Source of the DNA: Marchantia polymorpha subsp. ruderalis
Lineage: Eukaryota > Streptophyta > Marchantiopsida > Marchantiales > Marchantiaceae
DNA: 64,000 bases
Assembly (NCBI GenBank): GCA_037833965.1
Contig: AP031355.1
Location: 1,203,501 to 1,267,500 of the forward strand
Direction: 5' to 3'
Each line of letters opens with the position of its first letter. Position 1 is the first letter of the stretch. The notes beneath the pieces were generated by a model. That model ran no database searches, was not told the DNA's origin, and worked only from the letters and a program-made list of their open reading frames with translations. This document shows positions 11,321 to 23,123 of this stretch, one piece after another. Made by a program: the position numbers and the translations under genes.

Positions 11321-14300
11321 TTGATAATGAGACGCATTTGTATCATGATCTGTTACTAAATGTATTTCGATTGACTTCCAGGCAATTCTAAATGTTAAAT
11401 ATAAGTATACTATTTGATCCTATAGAAAATTCGAGTAGTACAATGTCATCATGCAATGGTGAATCATTATTAGATATATATTAAATACATAATAGATGAA
11501 GCTAGAAACCTACGTCTACAATGTGTATATTCAAGTTTCACCGGTCTATTATGTAGAATAACAGAAATGCCAATAGTTCATTTACTCACTTACTGAATTT
11601 CATCACCTTGTCTCATTCAATTGATTTGTTGGGTTTACTCTTGTTTGCGTTTGGTAAGTGAGTTTTTGTTGTGTATCTAAAATTCCAGAATTCTTTATTC
11701 CTCAGCTAGAGCATGAAAATATAAACTTTTCGAACTCATATGATTGCACCTAACAACACTTGATTGAGAGACATTCATAAATGCTTATAGGGAGAATAAG
11801 ATGAAGACTGATCATCAAAACGATGGGTATTTGAAGGCGGATTCTAGTAGTAGATTTGTTATCAATTAAAGGAATATGGACGTGATAAAAGATCAATTAA
11901 AACGAGTTAGACATAAAAATTGATTGTCAAGTTCTTTAATTTACACAAGAAGCACAAAAAAACTCTAATTATTGAATTCCTATGGATATATATGATCTCT
12001 AAGATTGATCCAAAGATTTGTTGGATTTTTTGGTGTTGAACATAATAAGCTGGAATTCATCGTAGTTCGTTGACACCTCATCTTTCTACATTTCCTCCCC
12101 TTAGCTTTTCGACTTACTTCGAATCATAAACTCTGTAACTCTTTATTAATACTCGAAACACTTAAAGCAGTTACAACTGGATGGCATAATTTTTAGATCT
12201 CCACAGACTGCTCTCATTTCAACCACTCTGCACTCAAGTGCCGTGGGTGACATGTCACAGTGGACCATATCCTTCTGGTGTATACCCATCTTCAGAATGC
12301 TCTCCACAGGGATGTGTGAGGGTATTTTCACTATGTTATACAATCATCATAAATTGTATCTCAAAGAGTATTTTATTCCCTATAGACGTAAAGAAAACGC
12401 ATTGGATTTTTATTCTAAGGATCCGATAATATCGCTATTCAAATCTATGAGCCACTTCATGTATCCTCGTCATCACTACTGGATGTAAACCATCCTAGAA
12501 GAAAAAAATATTCTAAAAGATACATACCATTGACTTTATATGTTATATCTAGACAGATATTAATATGCTAATATATATATCTTGTATTCTTTTATCGACG
12601 TGTTTGTTCTCGACATGATTTTCAAACAATTACCAAAAGAATGATTAAATGATGTCAAGCTTTATTGATATTCCTGAAGTGCAAATAGTCATCAAAATTA
12701 TACATATTGTTGCATCAATTGTACCACATGATATGATGAAACAAACATCTTAATATCATCTAGATGTGACTAGTATTTATTTATTTTAATATTTATTTCT
12801 GTGTGGCAAAAAAAATTACAAAATTCTGATCATTCTGTAAATATGCCCAAAAATATGCTGAGTAGTATGGCCTAATTTAAAATTGGAAAAGTATTGAAAC
12901 TGACATTACTATGCTTAAAATACTCCACCCTTGAGTCAAAAAAAATTCTACAAGCCCTACATATAAGTAGATATGGGCATTTATTCAATTCTTTAATTAA
13001 TTCCAATGATGTTTCATTCATGTAAATAACGTTTTTTTCCTTGAAAATGTAAATCAATTATGAAAAAATATTATTTTTTATCCAACTGATAATAGCTAAC
13101 ATGCTTTATTATTCACAATGATAATTGATTCACATTTATTTCACACTTTCTCAATCTGGTTATCAAAAAATATGTTTTTGTGGGTAATTTGTAATTAACC
13201 TTATTGGATGAAATAAATCTTCAATCATAAATATAAAGAATAAAGATATTATAATATTTTAAGCAACATAACAATAGGTTATGAGCATATAACGATATGT
13301 TATCTTGCTCAAATATTGTTAGCAACATGATATGGTCAAAGGATGTGTGCACATTATGTATGGGTGATATTTTGAAAAAAATAATTAAGTTCTAATTTTT
13401 ATATTGAAATATATTTCATTACAAATGAATCATAAAGATTTCAATATTATTTTACATATATGTGCATCAGGAATTTTGCATCCAGAAATTTGAAGATGAA
13501 CAACATTGCACATGGTACTCGTTGATAATTTACTGCAAATTAGTGTTGTTCTCACATATTACTATATCAGCTGAAATCAATTGATTGTCAAGTTCACTAA
13601 AGCTTTTCTGTAGCTAGTGCTTTAATCAATCGAATGAAACTATCAGTAGTAATATTGAGATATTCAAATCCCTTATATTGATGCAAATTTCTTGAATAGA
13701 AAAGAGTCAGAAAGAGGTTTTAGTTTTTTTATGAAGTTAATATTAACAATATATTAATTAATAAAACGTACATGCATAAGAGTTTAACATTTCAATTTTG
13801 ATTTTTTACTTGTCCATGAATACGATTTTTAATGTGTAATTATTTGTAAGGACTAGTAATTGTGACCCACATTTCGATCTTCAAAACAGTTAGATCATAA
13901 ATTTTCATAAGCTTTGAATAAAATCAGAAATATTCTTATTGTATAGCTTTTACCATATTTTATACTTGAGAAAATCACGTCATTTCTGGCCTTAAGAATT
14001 ATCACTAGATAGATGGTAGTTTCCTATCTTCACCCGGGCCATTTTGAACTCCACATCCTATTTCTAACAACCGTTTTGACACTTTTTACTTAACATAATT
14101 GCATATAAAGATAAAAAATTCATCAATCATCAGAACATGTATTTGAGAATGATAACATCCATTTTAAATCTTGTCATTGGCACAAAACAGGTCCAACATA
14201 CAATTTCAATTTCCAGTTGTAGCTGAAATTGATGGCAATAAGTTTATCCACGGTTCTTGACTCTCAACATTCATAATATTTACATTATCCATTAGGTTCA

Positions 14301-14639
14301 AATAACATATGAATTTATATAAAAGACAATTGAAGAAAATCTGAAAAATGATATACCAAAACTTTGTTAATGATTTCCTTTAAAGAAAAGAAAAGAGTTG
14401 ACATTTATTTAAAGAGTGTTGATAATTTACATCTTATATTTTATTCCAACATTGAATTTGCAACCATTGTCGTTGAAAGAATAATGTTAAGAATTAGCAA
14501 GAGTGAGTCAAGCACTGATATTTTTTTTCCCTTAGTGTATATTTCAAAGGTTGTCAAGGGAGATTGACTAATTTGAACTCATATTTCAAAAAGTTACCAA
14601 ACAAATCTTCCTTAAAGTGACCGTTCACCATCAGACCCT
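11321..14639. other. A+T-rich intergenic DNA between FRO-2 and FRO-3
   Basis: No supported gene is seen. The stretch at 12146-12343 has a 65-codon open frame on the minus strand of slightly higher G+C, but I recognise no family and it has no paralogue here. The rest is A+T-rich with poly-A and poly-T runs. Confidence 0.45.
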
Positions 14640-15850
14640 CCAAGAAAAAAGTCCAACTTGGATAAGTATGTGAGCTTTTAACTTGAAAACGAAAGAAAGC
14701 TAGGCCAAAGATGAAAGCGTTGGAGCTGCTTTGGCAGGAAATTTTGAAACAGATATATTGGTTCTAGAGTTGGAGCATAAGTTGAACATAACTTTTACAC
14801 TAGTTCTCGTGGACCTCAACAAGCTAGTACCTTTACAGAGTCAGGATTTAGATCCTCATGTAGACAAATATATGGACATAATTCAAACCATGCATCAAGT
14901 CGCAGCAAACAGGGCAGAACAGATTTGTGTTAATAAACAACTCATCAACACGAAAGGTGTGAGACAACAAAAGCAATGACTTGAATAAGAGTTGCAAAAT
15001 TCTTTGCTTCCTTGCGAATACATCAGTGGTGCTACAGAGATGAGACTGCAGTTAGTTGAAAAAAAAAGACCGACTTCCACAAAAAGTAGTACAAACATCG
15101 AGATTTCAGATGCACAAGATTGACAACCGTGCGGCTTCATGTTTTCCTTTGTTTTGGAAATTAACAAAGAGGTTTTTTTTGGTTTGGAGCATTCAGTACA
15201 AGCCATGGAAAATCTGGAAGAGTTACGTGATAAGCGCAGAAAATTGTTTTGGAGATTAGGCCAGAATTTTGGGAAGCCATGATATATGAATATCACTAAA
15301 GGTTTCTTTATATGCGCCAGATGTAGATGAGAATTTATACAAAACTTCTTGTGATAGATTTGCAACCTGTGTTGTAGGCAAACTTGTAAAAACAATTTGA
15401 AAGCCACAAGAGTCTTTCTGTCAATGGAAGATCATAAATGATGAACACACCTGAAGAAGTTAAATTCCTATCTCTCACAACTAATACAGCTACATAAAAC
15501 AACTTCTTGAAATCACTACAGGGACCAGAATGTGTGAAATTAATCTCAACGATGATCATTTACAGATAGTGACAGGACTTGAGGGTAGATATGAAGGTGT
15601 GAAGGAAAGCTAACAGTAAATTATGAATTGTCTCGGATGAAGCTAAAAGACTAGGCAGTTGCAGAATAGTACAGGGGTGAGATAATGGTAAAAAAACCGT
15701 TTCTCAAGATATCAGAGCTATTCTAGATGATAGACCAAGATCTACAATGGAATTGTATCTCCTATCGATTGTTGTAAAAGTCATATTGCACAATTACCTC
15801 GTGACATCTCATCCTATTGAGTGAATTGTAAGATTTGATCAAAGTCCAAC
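14640..15850 (+). pseudogene. Possible decayed coding relic of unknown family
   Basis: Several open segments on the plus strand suggest a broken protein-coding relic. An 82-codon frame runs 14731-14979. After its stop come segments that still look coding, around 15000-15125, 15130-15280 (with ENLEELRDKRRKLFWRLGQ) and 15700-15830. They are separated by stops and frame changes. The composition differs from the surrounding A+T-rich DNA. I do not recognise the family; a transposon or captured gene fragment are both possible. Confidence 0.25.
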
Positions 15851-15959
15851 ATTACAAAATGAAAAACTTCACAGAATGAATATAAACATTCACTTTCTTG
15901 CTCCATTTGATTTTGTCGACTTGTCTAGCCAGTTAGATGTTCAGCACTCTCTCTCACTT

Positions 15960-16805
15960 TGTAATCATTGAAACTCAGAATGCATCCCATGCACAACTAT
16001 AGAGCTCTTCTTCTTATTCCTTCTGCTGCACAAGATATTTGGAGGATGCAGGACTTCCAGCACGAAGCTTCAAAGTCCACGGATTGAAGCTTGAGCCCAC
16101 GGTGAATCTAAAAAACACATATGAGAAGCCGATAGTGGCGCGCTGGATAAAGTCCATTCGTTCGTCACATCAAAGACAACAGCGATAAACTCAGACGATG
16201 CTCCACGAGCTCTACCCATGGCTGCCCCGCTCCGGCACGAGCCGCAGTGCGTCCATTGTGAGCTTTTCCAAGGTAAAATTTGACGTCATGTGTGACGTCT
16301 TTTGAGACGCATTGTCACCCAAATGAATAGCGCGAAAGAATGTTACCACTTGTTATTGCTTTCCTCTGGTTACGCCGCCACAGCCTCTCAGTTCCGAAAG
16401 CCAGGACCATTACCAGTCCATATTCCGGTATTAAAGCGTTGCGCGCTTGTAGTTTCACAGCAGTTTGTGGCTCGGGATCTTTAGAGTCATTCTTAGGAGA
16501 GGAACTTACTCTGGCTCCCAATGTCTGATAACCTCCTTCTAGAGAAGTACATGCTTGATATTTCCACTTCCCACTGCTCGGGTGATTCATGACGAGCCAG
16601 TAAGTGCGATCAAGGTTCAAGCCCAACTCTGATTTCTGAAGTTTAAGCTGGATGTCATCGAAACGAACGTCTATGTCCCATTCAGAAACGAAAACTTTGG
16701 GAACTAAATTTCTGGGACATTGAATTGAGCAGGTCCGCAGTTTGAGTCTCTTCTGAGCTGCAGTGAGGTCCAGCCGTCCATCATATCTTAGAATTGAGTG
16801 CTACA
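15960..16805 (+). promoter_or_regulatory. FRO-3 promoter and 5' leader
   Basis: A TATTAAA box at 16429-16435 is about 374 bp upstream of the ATG. It is followed by the conserved block gcagtttgtggctcgggatc near 16462. The predicted leader intron is 16600-16732, donor CA|GTAAGT, acceptor ttgagcag. Two bZIP-type sites lie further up: the palindrome TGACGTCA at 16281-16288 and TGACGTC at 16293-16299. The distal part (15960-16260) is homologous to the upstream regions of FRO-2 and FRO-4. Confidence 0.65.
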
Positions 16806-19800
16806 ATGGCGACCTACGTGAAAGGAGCATCTCAGGTCAGTTTGGCACTTCAAGTGCTTATGGGACTTGCCTTTATATGGTGGTGGATGTTCTGGTTCCT
16901 TCAGCCTATTGAGACCGCAAGAAACTGGCTGAGGAACGCTGATGCGCACATCTCGCAGGACTTTCTTGGAACAAGAGGTTAGTTGGTTACCTTTGTTTAC
17001 AGAATATATTGTTAAAAGAGTAAATATCATGAGCTTAGAAGTCTAGATGGATTTTATTCCTGGTACTGACTGTTTCTTTACATCGTTCTGCGCACACAAG
17101 GTTCAACATGGCTCCTGCAAGTATTGCCCTTCATGGTCATAGCTTTCCTGAGCTACTTTGCCATAGTACTCAAAAATAAAATCAAACCTTCAGTAAGGTA
17201 AGACATTCTCCTCTGCGGCCTCAGTTTTAGGAATGATTGATCATGAATTTTCAGCTATTGGTTCGAACTCCGCGTTACCCTGAGAATCACTTGAAGAGTG
17301 AAGAAATTTCCTTATTCCTCCTTACACGAACATGGAGCTCCAATTGAGACAGATTAACTCTCAAGAAGACATCAGCATTATCAGATTCTGACATTCTCTG
17401 CCATTATTTGCTCCAGGAATGTGTCGGCAGATCAGAAGCCAAAAGTCAGTATCTGGTCTCAACCCATCATCTTGAAAAGCCCGCTGGGGATGCTCACACT
17501 TGCGGACATCGTGTTCCTCCTAGTCAACGTCTTTGTCATAGCATTCTACTTCATAAAAATGTCAGTGGACAGAAGTAAGACGATTGACAACGCAAAACCC
17601 AAAAAGGGAGATCACAGCAAGTACGTTGCATATACTTTAATGTTTTTCATCTTTTCCTTGACAAAGCTTTTTAGTATGCATATTTCGAAAGCTTAAGATG
17701 CATATCGCTGACCTGCACCTGTGCTTTGCTATGTTCAGGGGTGCGCAGAAATTGGAGAACATTGGAGTGTACCTGGGCAAGGCGGCGCTGATTCCATTCG
17801 CTCTTCTGTGGATTCCAGTTTCAAGAGGATCGCCATTTCTGCGCGTTACCGGTGTTCCCTTCGAGCGTGCTGTCAAATACCATACCTGGCTGGGCCTGAT
17901 GTGCGTTTGGATCCTCGTTGCTCACGGGCTAGTATTCTTTGCGTACTTCCCCTCCATTCACCACACGTCTGAGGTAAGAAGCTGAAATCATCCTCAAAAT
18001 TCCAACGCGATTCTGAACTCCCTGCAAATCTACAGAGGATATTGTCGAGACAGATTTAAATGTAGGCAGAACTAGATATGTGCTATGTGCATTGAAGGGT
18101 GAAGTACTAAACCTTGACCTGCACACGTACCCGGTTGCAGCTGTGGAGATGGCAACACAAGGGAATTGCTTTCTTTCCGGGAATCATCGCCCTTGCGGCG
18201 GGGCTGGTGATGCTGGTCACCGCTCTGGAGAAAGTCCGCAGAAACCATTTCAACTTGTTCTTCCTCACGCACCACCTTTACTTGGTCTTTCTCCTTTTCT
18301 TCCTGTTCCACTGCGTCTCGCAGATGGTCTACGTCGTCACTCCTATCTTGCTCTTCTTCCTGGATCGATTTATCCGACTGATGCAGTCGCGCAAATCTGT
18401 CGACATTTTGTCAACTAAAGTACTTCCATCCGGTGCCATCGAGCTAAAATTTGCCAAGCCAGGAAGTAAGTGATAGTTATAGTTCAAGTGAGTCAATTCA
18501 GTCTAAGTACTACTGGCGTCTACAATTATGATCTTGCGTTCCGATTGACAACTACTCTGACTTTGATGAAGATTTCATGTTTCAAGCATCTTATACCTGA
18601 AGCGTTTGGTCCACAGATATGGAATACAATGCCTTGAGTTTCATGTACGTACTAGCGCCGAGCATTTCCAAATTTGAATGGCACCCATTCAGCGTCGCAT
18701 CCAGCCCTCTGGACGGAACCAACCAGATCTGTATATACATCAAGCCCCTGGGAACGTACACCAAAGATGTCCATGATGCCCTCATCGACACCAAACATCA
18801 CAAGGAGGCCGGAAAGCTCAAATGTCCCTTTGGGTTCAAGCTCCAATTGGAAGGGCCATACGGCGACGAGTCCAACTTTTATCTCAAGTGAGTGACATTT
18901 AGATTCTCTTCATTGTGGGCAAAATTTGATCAGTGTCGTGTAAAAATCAAGGCCACGCAACTTATCGTCCACTTTCCATTTTGCAGGTACAATTCCCTGA
19001 TTCTCGTAGCTGGAGGCATCGGTGTCACCCCATTCCTTGCTATACTTAAAGATGTCCTCCACCGGCACAAGCTGCGGCAGGAGAACCTGCCCAACTCCAT
19101 TCACCTCATCTTTTGTGTGCGTAATCAGAAGGATTTGTGTCTTCTGGACACAATAAATCCCAGTGAAATTCTTCCCAATCACGAGGACCTTGTACAGATC
19201 AGCATTCATGCATTTGTGACCTCGAAAGTGGAACTGATCAAAGATGAGGAGCTCAATTCCTCGGAAGCCATTGTACCGTACCAGCACTACAACTACACCT
19301 ACATGAACGAGCCTACTAAGCAGTACACAGGGCCAACACTAGAAGCAGTCAGAGAGATGTCTATTTTGGCCGGCGCCGGGGATAACAAATGGGTCGCCGC
19401 CACATTCTTTGCAACGATGATTGGATATATTGTGATTTTCGGAATTATCAACGTCACCGGTGCATATGCCAAGCTAACGAACTACAACAGGGCACTACTT
19501 TATTGCGTCGTGCTGTTTCTGTCGGTAGTAGGTTGCGGAGGTCCAGTGTTAATGTTGTGGGCTCATTTTCAGAAGAGGAGATCTCCTCAGTCCAAAGCTC
19601 AGGTCCTGGCCAACTCCTTCCCGCCTTCTCCTGATAAACATTCGAAGTCAAGCGAGGGTGACATCGAGCTTAGAGCATCCGAGCATACTTCATGGGAAGG
19701 AGAGGTGTCTTTGGGCAAGAGGCCTGATTGGAAAGGTAATCTCAGTTGAAATTTCGTTGAACTTTCTTTCAGACTGCGGTTTTCAATGTTGAGACTGGCA

Positions 19801-20008
19801 TTTGTTGATTAATATCTGACCCAAAATCCGTGGTTTTCCAGTATTATTCGCTGACATGGCGAGGCAGTACGAGGGGAAGAATGTGGGTGTGCTGGTTTCC
19901 GGTGCGTCCAAGATGCAGGAAGATGTTGCAACCGAGTGCAAGAATCATACGAACTCGAACAATTCGAATGTGGCATTCCATTACCATTCTGTCAGCTTTG
20001 AGCTGTGA
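16806..20008 (+). CDS. FRO: Ferric-chelate reductase FRO-3 (8 exons, 739 aa)
   Basis: Exons are 16806-16977, 17101-17197, 17417-17620, 17739-17973, 18141-18465, 18617-18887, 18987-19735 and 19842-20008, with lengths identical to FRO-1. Intron 1 ends in an AAG acceptor (acacaag|gttc) rather than CAG. All heme histidines, HPFSVASS and GGIGVTPF are kept. Differences from FRO-1 include A51 to N (LRNADAH), PSV in place of PSA at the end of exon 2, NMEYN in place of NLEYN at the start of exon 6, and KRRSPQSKAQ in the tail after the last membrane segment. It diverges from FRO-2 and converges with FRO-4. The last intron and 3' flank are almost identical to those of FRO-4. Function is as for FRO-1. 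Confidence 0.93.
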
Positions 20009-20500
20009 CGGGTCAGGATCTCCGGGGTCTACGATTTTGGTAGTGTAAATACGATAAGATATAGCTAGAATATACGTAAGTTACATCTCACTGATGCCTG
20101 AGGTCGTTTGGCCAGGTTGATAGTAGATCAAAGAAGGACGTCAACAGTTAGCCACAGATATGGCTAGCAGTGAGTCGACACAAAGTACATAGCAGCAAGT
20201 GACCAGTAGAAGTTGGGTATCTGTTTACAAAAGAAAGCCTTTGTATCTTATGACAGTGAGACCTACAGTATTGAAAAATGAAAAAACCTTCGGTTTCTCA
20301 TGAATGTGCTATATGAGTAGTCTGATTAATAAGCTCCCATATGCTATGTGCCTTGGCAGCACACTGAAGTGAGTTGTGGTTTCTTGGACTTGAAGTCATA
20401 AACAAAATGCCGAGCTGGATTTGCACTACCCATGATAAAATTAAGATATTCCGTAAAGATTTCTTTTTTATGTTGAACGTACTGTAAATCATTATGGTTA
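20009..20500 (+). other. 3' flank of FRO-3
   Basis: The first 220 bases are almost identical to the reverse complement of 24715-24924 after FRO-4, and the similarity then drops sharply. Around 20333-20415 the stretch is homologous to 31640-31720 downstream of FRO-5 (shared block gacttgaagtcat). It likely includes the 3' UTR. Confidence 0.55.
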
Positions 20501-21139
20501 AGCATTAATGAAATAAATCAAAAGTTTGATTTATCCCACCATAGTTGGACCCTAAACTCATTCGTAGTGTTTCTATTGGTAAAGTTTTTTACGGAGACTG
20601 GGTTTGGAACTAGAGAAATATCTTATCACCGCTTGCAGCCGCTTGAGGTTCTTACCGGCAAATTACTTTTATTGAATGCATCTAAAGTGGTCAAAACTAT
20701 GATCCAAACGATCATATCCTAAAGTTTTGAATTTTCTGTCGAAAACTCTATAACCCAAGACAATCAAATCATTTTTGGATTTGACTTTCCGAATACAGTC
20801 AATGGCAAACAACTTTGTGTGGAGGAGAAGGTTTTGATTCATGTATGCTCGTGTGGATTGGATATACTATGAATAGCAAAGAAAGTATCAAGTTAGAGAA
20901 TGATGATTTGCAAAACACTAGTCCACAACTTCAAAAGTAGCATGTCATTCAAAAGTCAACATTACTACAATGACAATTTATCCTCATCATACGAGATAGA
21001 AGTGTGGTAATCCACTTTTTGTTTTTGTGCGGAATTTAAACATTTTTGGAAGACAAGTACCGCAGTAGCAACTGTAAATAGTAATCGGTACACAAAAATA
21101 GAGTAAAAATGGAAGATCACGGAGTTGTCATGTCACGTC
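20501..21139. other. Intergenic DNA, nothing recognised
   Basis: Moderately A+T-rich sequence with no supported gene or repeat. It ends abruptly at a G+C-rich island. Confidence 0.4.
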
Positions 21140-21199
21140 AAAGGTCACAGAGAATCACGGAGTTGGGCGCAATGTCGAGGACAAGCGCCTTGGCCGGAA

Positions 21200-21835
21200 C
21201 GGACGGTTCCTACTGAAGGGAGCGCCTGAGGCGCCTTTGGCAAAAGCTTTCTTGTTGAGGGGTCTTTGGCGAAGCGCCTTCGGCTCAGATCCTTGCAGAA
21301 GAGCTTTTGCTGAAGACGTACGAAGCCTGGAACGGATGCACCTTCGTCAAGGGAAAGCGACTTTGTCGCTAGACAACGCCTTCGGCGGTAGATTCCTTTG
21401 CCCGAACGCCTTCGGCGCAAGCGCTTTTGATGTTAGGTTATGTCTTCGGCGGAAGGTCAGAACTTCGCCTTTGGCGGAGCAACTTCGATGGAAACATGCA
21501 CCCTCAGCGGAAGTACGCACCTACGGTAAGAGCGCCTTCGGTGGGAGAAGAAACGACACAGACGACGGCGAGATGCAGTGACTTCGATTGAACGCCTTCG
21601 GCCGTACGCCTTTGGCAATGCGCCTTTGGCGGAAGTAAAACGCCTTCGGCGATGCGTAGGACGTGAAAGAGAAACCGGACGGAGCGAGAAGTTTCGCCGC
21701 AATGCCTTTGGCGGAGCGCCTTCAGCAAAGCAGAAAGGACAAAGGAGTCGGCGAAAGACATGTCTTCGCCACGAGTGCCTTCGGCGGTAGACGCCTTCGG
21801 CGATACGCGAGTGGAGAACAGCTTCGGCGGAAAAC
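21200..21835. repeat. G+C-rich island with recurring hairpin motif GCCTTCGGC
   Basis: About 16 copies of CGCCTT(C/T)GGCG or close variants are scattered in about 600 bp, for example at 21274, 21377, 21407, 21466, 21592, 21620, 21641, 21777 and 21792. Each unit is an imperfect palindrome that can form a 3-4 bp stem around a TTC triloop. Spacing is irregular, so this is not a simple tandem repeat. Several frames are open across the island in both directions, as expected of such composition, so I do not call a protein. Confidence 0.7.
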
Positions 21836-22299
21836 GGCGGAATCAAGATCGAAAGTACACACGTGATATCCGCGCAACGGCGGAGTGTGAATTCGAGCGT
21901 GCGAATTGGGCCGTTACGCTTCCGCGCCGGCATCGCATTCAAGCGAGCTGCGGCCAGTCCAAGTGTCGAATGTTGGGCGATCTTGATTGCCGAAGGAAGG
22001 GAAGACCCCGCCGCGCTCTCACTCTCCCATTTTTTATTTTGCATTCATCCGAGTCGCAGCAATCTTGCGGAGAGAACTCTGAGAGTGAGGAGTGTGAGGA
22101 GCGCGCAGCAATCGAGTGCGCAGAAGTAGAATCTTGCAGTAAGCTCGCGGAGAACTTGCACGGAGAGATTGCGGGAGTGTGCAAGAAGTGTAGAGAGCAA
22201 TCACAGCGAGTTCGCTCGAGCTCCTGACGCGCAGAGAGAAGCAAGAAAGTTCGCGAAGGTGGAGAGAAGAAGTGTGCAGGAACTTGCAAGAAGTTCGAT

Positions 22300-23040
22300 G
22301 GCTTGGTCCACCCAGCTGCGGATGGTTCTGCTGAAAGTGCCGCAAATTGGTCTGCGCGCATTTCAGCTCGAGGTGACTGCGGTGAGGCTCAATTTCCTCC
22401 TATGGGGATGGAATTGGGTATGTCCGAAGATGTTACGCGAGTGGCTGCGGGAGAGGAATCAACCTCCACGCGGATTCCGACCGCATCCGGAGAGATGGTA
22501 GGTCAGCGACTGGGAGCAAGTGTTGGGAAGGTGCGCGAGAGAAGGAGGCCATCTTCTTTTTGAATGTGAGAGTGTGCAGGTCACGAAGGAGGAATTCACT
22601 TCGGGGCCTTATTCCAGCACAGCAAGTCGAGCAAGAACGGGTACAAGACCCGTGACTACAAGGATCGCTTGCGGAGGAATGTCGCGGTAGCACTCCTCCA
22701 AATTTTGCAGCCGCACCGAACCACCTACATGACTTCTTGGCAGGTGGGGTTCGTGGAGCTAGCGTTGGCTGGAGCTCCGATCCATTGGGCTCGGATTCTG
22801 TGGAAAGCAACGCGACAGCATGCGCAGGAGGAGAAAGGGGGATCGATCAATCACCTCTCCCCCTTCTTGATCAATTTCTATTGGTAGATGGGATGCATGA
22901 CAGCCACGGAGCGAGTGCAGTTTCCCTTGTTGTCACGCAGCAATCCGGGCAGGTATGTGAAAGATGTCGAAGTCGACACCGACGAGGACGAGACGCCCGC
23001 CTACACGCCACCAGCTCCATGTCAAGTTGGCTATTGAGAT
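22300..23040 (+). pseudogene. Frameshifted plant transposon-type protein relic
   Basis: An open frame at 22303-22563 is followed by a frame containing VQVTKEEFTSGPYSS (about 22573-22617). The reading then shifts to a second frame with GYKTRDYKDR, TTYMTSWQVGFVELALAGAP and SINHLSPFLINFY (about 22630-22887), ending in a TAG. Residual similarity seems to continue past it (MGCMTATERVQFPLLSR). I recall this wording from putative transposon-associated proteins of non-seed plants. That is memory and was not checked. The frameshift and stop make it non-functional. Confidence 0.4.
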
Positions 23041-23111
23041 GGAGTAAAGCTTATTGATTATCCTTTCTAGCTGAATATAGTGACTGAAAATATTTGAATC
23101 TTCTTAACAAG

Positions 23112-23123
23112 TGGTATTAGAGC
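23112..23123 (+). mobile_element. Primer-binding-site-like sequence (tRNA-iMet type)
   Basis: TGGTATTAGAGC matches the usual plant LTR-retrotransposon primer binding site TGGTATCAGAGC at 11 of 12 positions. It lies 2 bp after a sequence ending in ACA at 23109, as expected after a 5' LTR. No gag-pol frame follows and I found no second LTR, so at most this is a relic or a large non-autonomous element. Confidence 0.35.

Noticed and set aside
17255..17285. ggttcgaactccgcg in FRO-3 intron 2 looks like a tRNA B box
   Set aside because: No matching A box or cloverleaf is present, and the same intron position in FRO-1 reads cgtgtgaattccgcg, so it is a chance variant.
21457..22361. Long open frames in both directions across the G+C-rich island
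   Set aside because: G+C-rich repeats open several frames at once. The peptides are low-complexity and overlap on both strands.
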